A stretch of DNA of 64,000 nt from Acidobacteriota bacterium. GTDB taxonomy: Bacteria > Acidobacteriota > Blastocatellia > Pyrinomonadales > Pyrinomonadaceae. The notes under the pieces are model-generated. The model was not told where the DNA came from. It saw nothing but the letters and a program-made list of their open reading frames with translations, and ran no database searches. Both the position numbers and the translations under genes were made by a program. Positions 60,449 to 64,000 of the stretch are shown piece by piece (position 1 is the stretch's first letter; each line of letters starts with the position of its first letter). The DNA lies in NCBI GenBank assembly GCA_016716435.1, contig JADJWI010000008.1:496001-560000 (forward strand), in the 5' to 3' direction.

Positions 60449-62437
60449 ATGAAATCACTTCGATCCTTGATCGCACTCTTTTCGTTGTTCGTCGTTTTTG
60501 CCGCAGGCTCGCTCGGCCAGAACAATCCGCCGCCGTTCCGCTATCAGATCCCGTGGGCGACCGGGTTCAGCTCGCCGCTGCTCTTGACCCATGCCGGCGA
60601 CGGCACCCGCCGCACGTTTGTGATCGAGCGTGGAGGGATCATCAAGGTGGCTCCTAAGGGATCGACGACCTACTCCATTTTCATGAACATAACGACCCGA
60701 GTGCTCTCGGGCGGTGAACGCGGGCTTCTGGGCCTGGCGTTCCATCCGGATTTTGAGAACAACGGCTATTTCTTCGTCAACTACACGCGACAGACGGACG
60801 GTGCGACCGTTGTCTCGCGGTTCAAGGCGACAAACAACAACACACTCGGCGACCCGAACAGCGAGAGGCCGATGCTTACGATCCCGCAGCCGTTTTCGAA
60901 CCATAACGGCGGGATGATCGCTTTCCGCGAGGACGCCCCGGGGCAATACAACCTCTATATCGGCATGGGCGACGGCGGCTCGGCAAACGACCCGGGCAAC
61001 CGTTCGCAGAACATCAACGAGCTTCTTGGCAAGTATCTTCGCATCACGCCGAACGTCACGGACGAGAATCCGAATCCGGCTTACACGGTGCCGCCGGATA
61101 ACCCGTACGTCGGAATTCCGGGGGCAGATGAGATATATGCGGTCGGCGTCCGGAACCCATGGCGTTGGTCTTTCGACCGCGGCGGCAGCAGAGCACTTTG
61201 GGCCGGTGACGTCGGGCAGAACAACATCGAAGAGGTCTCGATAATCGGGCTTGGGGGCAACTACGGCTGGAGGGTTTATGAAGGCAACAACTGCACCGGG
61301 CTCGATGCAAGCCTTTGCGTTCCGGCAAATTTCGATCCGCCGCTCTTCCAATACACGCACACGGGCGGGCGTTGCTCGATCACGGGCGGATACGTTTATC
61401 GCGGCGTGCAGAATGCTCTTTTGAAGGGCGAGTATATTTTTGCCGATTACTGCACGGGCGAGATCTTTTTCTGGACGCTCAGCAATCAGCAGATCATGGT
61501 GCTCGACACGAGCCGCAATATCGCCTCATTTGGCGAGGACGAGGACGGGGAACTCTACGTTATTGGGCTAGGTGGAACGATCGATCGGATCTTGCCGAAC
61601 AAGACCTCGGCAGATTTTGATGGCGACCTTCGGACGGATGTCGGGGTCTTTCGTCCGGACTCGGGCCTTTGGTATCGGCTAAGCAGCCGCACCGGGAACG
61701 TCTCTATCGATCAATTTGGCCAGGCAGAGGACATTCCGGTCGCAAAGGATTACGACGGTGACCTTCTTTCGGACCTCGCGGTTTTTCGGCCGATCGATGG
61801 AACTTGGTACGTGCTCCGGAGCACGGATAACACCTTCTTTGGGGCACAGTTCGGTGCCGATGGCGACACACCGCTTGCAGGCGATTTTGATGCCGACGGG
61901 CTCGCGGATTTCACCGTTTACCGGCCTTCGAACAACGCTTGGTACACATATCGAACAAGCGACCAGGGCGTCTCAATCACGCAATTCGGGGTCGCGGGCG
62001 ACGTGCCGGTCCCGGGAGATTACGACGGCGATAACCGCTACGACATCGCGGTTTGGCGGCCCTCGAATGGCGTTTGGTATCGGCTTAACAGCACGAACGG
62101 CGGGTTCGTTGCCTTGCCCTTCGGTCAAGACGGCGACGTTCCGGCGAGAGGCGATTTCGACGGCGACCTGCGGAACGACCTCGCGGTATTCCGTCCCTCG
62201 AACGGCGTTTGGTACATCCTCCGCAGTTCGAACGGCTCGGTGCAGATACTGCAATGGGGTGTTGGCGGCGACAAGCCGGTCGTAGGCGACTACGATGGAG
62301 ACTTCACGGACGACATCGCGGTCTATCGTCCGTCGAACGGCGTTTGGTATATCAGGCGTTCGACGAACAGTACGTTGCAGGCGGTGACCTTCGGGCTCGA
62401 GAACGATATACCGGTACCGTCAGTCGACGCTCCATAG
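60449..62437 (+). CDS. PQQ-type glucose/sorbosone dehydrogenase with C-terminal FG-GAP-like repeats
   Basis: A 662-residue exported protein. A signal peptide ends near AAGSLGQ. Residues 25-380 form the six-bladed GSDH propeller (ERGLLGLAFHPDFENNGYFFVNY, NHNGGMIAFRED, YIGMGDGGSANDPGN, VGVRNPWRWSFDRG). Residues 388-662 are about six tandem repeats of roughly 46 residues with DFDGDLRTDVGVFRP and GxWY signatures. The PQQ gene set is not in the window. The fusion of a sugar dehydrogenase with calcium-type repeats suggests extracellular localisation. Confidence 0.9.
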   Translation: MKSLRSLIALFSLFVVFAAGSLGQNNPPPFRYQIPWATGFSSPLLLTHAGDGTRRTFVIERGGIIKVAPKGSTTYSIFMNITTRVLSGGERGLLGLAFHPDFENNGYFFVNYTRQTDGATVVSRFKATNNNTLGDPNSERPMLTIPQPFSNHNGGMIAFREDAPGQYNLYIGMGDGGSANDPGNRSQNINELLGKYLRITPNVTDENPNPAYTVPPDNPYVGIPGADEIYAVGVRNPWRWSFDRGGSRALWAGDVGQNNIEEVSIIGLGGNYGWRVYEGNNCTGLDASLCVPANFDPPLFQYTHTGGRCSITGGYVYRGVQNALLKGEYIFADYCTGEIFFWTLSNQQIMVLDTSRNIASFGEDEDGELYVIGLGGTIDRILPNKTSADFDGDLRTDVGVFRPDSGLWYRLSSRTGNVSIDQFGQAEDIPVAKDYDGDLLSDLAVFRPIDGTWYVLRSTDNTFFGAQFGADGDTPLAGDFDADGLADFTVYRPSNNAWYTYRTSDQGVSITQFGVAGDVPVPGDYDGDNRYDIAVWRPSNGVWYRLNSTNGGFVALPFGQDGDVPARGDFDGDLRNDLAVFRPSNGVWYILRSSNGSVQILQWGVGGDKPVVGDYDGDFTDDIAVYRPSNGVWYIRRSTNSTLQAVTFGLENDIPVPSVDAP

Positions 62438-62453
62438 TGTCATCTAAATTGGG

Positions 62454-63182
62454 TTACGCGGCGCGTGCGAGGGTGAAGACATCGACCCTGGCCGCGCCGC
62501 TTTTAATTAGGGCCTTTGCACAATAAGACGCGGTCGAACCCGAGGTGAGGATGTCGTCGATCAGGATGATGCTCTTGCCCACGATCAGCTTTGGCCGAAC
62601 GACCTTGAAGGCGTTGCGGACCGAGAGGTCGCGGGCCTTGCGGTCCATTCCGGCTCGATGGTGCGGCGTATCGACGACCCGCTGAAGGCTTGCCTCATCA
62701 ACCGCGATGCCGCTTGAGCGGCCGAGGAAGTCGGCAATGAAGGCGGCCTGATTATAACCGCGTTCAACAAAACGCTTTCGCGAAAGCGGGACCGGAACGA
62801 GAAGGTCGGCGCCTTCGCGGAAGCTATCGGCAAAGGCGATGCAGGCCGCATTTTGCATCCGGGAAGAGAGGTAGGGATTGGTCTTGAGGTTTATCACTTC
62901 CGCGGCGGCCGGGCCGCGATAGGGGCCGGCCGAACGGGCGATGCCGTACGCGTGGTCGTCGCATTTTCGGCAAAAGGTCTCGAACATCGATTCGGGCTCG
63001 CCGAGGAACAAGCCGCATTTCGAACACGCCGTTTCGCGGCCGGTGAAAAAACGGTAACCGCTCCAGCACGCTTCACAGGCGACGCCATCTGCCCGCCGCT
63101 CGACCTGATTGCCGCAGCAACGGCACTCGCGCGGAAATGCGACGGCGAGGAGCGAATCGGCGATCGTGGCGGCAAAACTCAT
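62454..63182 (-). CDS. comF: ComF-family phosphoribosyltransferase-like protein
   Basis: A 242-residue cytoplasmic protein with a double-zinc-ribbon N-terminus (CRCCGNQ, CEACW, CSKCG, CRKCDDH) and a phosphoribosyltransferase domain with the PRPP loop ILIDDILTSGSTASYCAKAL. ComF proteins support DNA uptake or related processes. It starts three bases after the S9 peptidase stop on the same strand, so the two may be co-transcribed. No other competence gene is visible. Confidence 0.92.
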   Translation of the reverse strand: MSFAATIADSLLAVAFPRECRCCGNQVERRADGVACEACWSGYRFFTGRETACSKCGLFLGEPESMFETFCRKCDDHAYGIARSAGPYRGPAAAEVINLKTNPYLSSRMQNAACIAFADSFREGADLLVPVPLSRKRFVERGYNQAAFIADFLGRSSGIAVDEASLQRVVDTPHHRAGMDRKARDLSVRNAFKVVRPKLIVGKSIILIDDILTSGSTASYCAKALIKSGAARVDVFTLARAA

Positions 63183-63185
63183 CAG

Positions 63186-64000
63186 CTATTTCGCGGCAAG
63201 ATGCTTCTCAAAAAAGGCGAGGATCCGCTCGTATTCATCAGCCCAGCTTTCGGGCCGGACGAAGCCGTGGTTTTCCGAAGGATAAAGCATCGCCTCAAAA
63301 TACTGCGTTTTCCCAAGCCTGATGAGCTGCTCGATCATCTGCACCGAGTCCTGCACATGAACGTTGTCGTCGGCCATTCCGTGAAGTATCAGGAACGGCC
63401 GCTCAAGCTTGTCGGCATAGGCGATCGGCGAACTGCGTCTATAGGCCTCGGGGTTTTTGTCGGGAAAGCCGAGCCGCTGGGCGGTGTAAAAAGGATTCGC
63501 GGCGTAGTAATTCTTCCAGTCAAAGACCGAGCGAAGTGCGGCCGCCGCGGCGATCCGCTCCGGTGCCCGCAGGACGAGCATCCCGGCCATAAAGCCGCCG
63601 TAGCTGCCGCCATAAACACCGATGCGGCGTTGATCGACGCCATAGTTTTTGACCATGTGGTCGATGGAGTCGATATGGTCGTCAAAGTCCTTGCCGCCGA
63701 GAAAATCATGGACGTCGGTCCGCCATTCGCGGCCATAGCCCGCCGAGCCGCGGAAGTCGATATCGAGCACGACATAGCCCTTCTTAGCCAGCATGTCGTT
63801 GAACATAAACTCGCGGTAATAGTTGTTCCAGCCGTTGATCACGTTCTGCAAATAACCAGCACCGTGAACAAATATCACCATCGGATATTTCTTCTTCGAA
63901 TCATGGCCGGGCGGTAGGTAGATCTTCGCCGGGATCTTTTTGCCGTCGCGTGAAGGGATCTCGATGAATTTGGGCTCAGTCCAATTACGTTTAAGGAATG
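63186..64000 (-). CDS. S9 family prolyl oligopeptidase-like peptidase (C-terminal part)
   Basis: The frame is open to the window edge, so only about 271 C-terminal residues are seen. They form the alpha/beta-hydrolase domain: VIFVHGAGYLQNVINGW, the nucleophile elbow GVYGGSYGGFMAGM, the acid in HGMADDNVHVQDSVQ and the catalytic histidine in PSENHGFVRPESW. This is the S9C/dipeptidyl-peptidase IV-like layout. The beta-propeller half lies outside the window. Confidence 0.93.
   Translation of the reverse strand, partial: FLKRNWTEPKFIEIPSRDGKKIPAKIYLPPGHDSKKKYPMVIFVHGAGYLQNVINGWNNYYREFMFNDMLAKKGYVVLDIDFRGSAGYGREWRTDVHDFLGGKDFDDHIDSIDHMVKNYGVDQRRIGVYGGSYGGFMAGMLVLRAPERIAAAAALRSVFDWKNYYAANPFYTAQRLGFPDKNPEAYRRSSPIAYADKLERPFLILHGMADDNVHVQDSVQMIEQLIRLGKTQYFEAMLYPSENHGFVRPESWADEYERILAFFEKHLAAK

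Noticed and set aside
61606..62430. CRISPR-like periodic repeats
   Set aside because: The period is about 138 bases, in frame and protein-coding, matching FG-GAP-type repeats.
62853..63917. A 354-codon open frame on the plus strand
   Set aside because: It is antisense to comF and the S9 peptidase, both with clear catalytic motifs, and its translation has no recognisable domain; it is a by-product of GC-rich codon use.

Overview
The window reads as chromosomal DNA of an Acidobacteriota bacterium, most likely Blastocatellia/Pyrinomonadales-like. The support is family-level: a large Oar-like TonB-dependent receptor with an N-terminal carboxypeptidase-regulatory domain, two secreted von Willebrand A proteins of the acidobacterial type, S46, S9 and DUF885 peptidases, and two secreted proteins ending in FG-GAP/VCBS-like repeats. 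Gene density is high, most genes stand alone or in short operons, and I see no tRNA, rRNA, CRISPR array, insertion sequence or prophage. No gene-free stretch exceeds 300 bases.

Layout. 1-9310: tail of a probable ROK-family protein, TonB receptor, 49-residue membrane peptide, sodium:solute symporter, secreted PIG-L deacetylase and argH. 9346-13522 (minus): biotin carboxyl carrier protein, 1-Cys peroxiredoxin, CBS-domain membrane protein and zwf. 13643-18339: Kef-type antiporter with RCK domain, secreted protein and uvrC. 18383-22147 (minus): a tightly overlapping operon of a CheY-like receiver, a YaiO-like outer-membrane barrel, a membrane-anchored HEAT-repeat protein and a processive family-2 glycosyltransferase, which looks like a synthase-dependent surface polysaccharide system. 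22289-31205: Sua5/TsaC, ArnT-like transferase, Gfo/Idh oxidoreductase, serine hydrolase, VWA protein, glgC and mtgA. 31401-37198 (minus): ECF sigma factor, anti-sigma factor, zinc-ribbon membrane protein, small membrane protein, M23 peptidase and S46 peptidase. 37411-44466: LPG-synthase-like membrane protein, nrdR, lon, lytic transglycosylase and a GntR regulator.

44428-50827 is the most distinctive region. An Rrf2 regulator heads a run of redox genes: monothiol thioredoxin-like protein, YceI lipoprotein, zinc-less quinone-oxidoreductase-type MDR, old yellow enzyme, SDR and thioredoxin. A 19-bp palindrome of form TGTAWC-N7-GTTACA occurs three times: over the -10 box of the Rrf2 promoter, just downstream of the Rrf2 gene, and inside the promoter before thioredoxin. 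This looks like a self-regulated electrophile or thiol-stress regulon.

50939-64000: FG-GAP protein, second VWA protein, deoB, orphan YgiT-type zinc finger, AT-richer secreted protein, DUF885, DUF305 lipoprotein, tsaD, PQQ-type sugar dehydrogenase with FG-GAP-like repeats, comF, and an S9 peptidase cut by the window end.

Regulatory themes: several strong intrinsic terminators, two of them built from five AGCT units spaced every seven bases; and promoters (Rrf2, Kef antiporter) whose -10 box lies so close to the start codon that leaderless or near-leaderless transcripts are expected.
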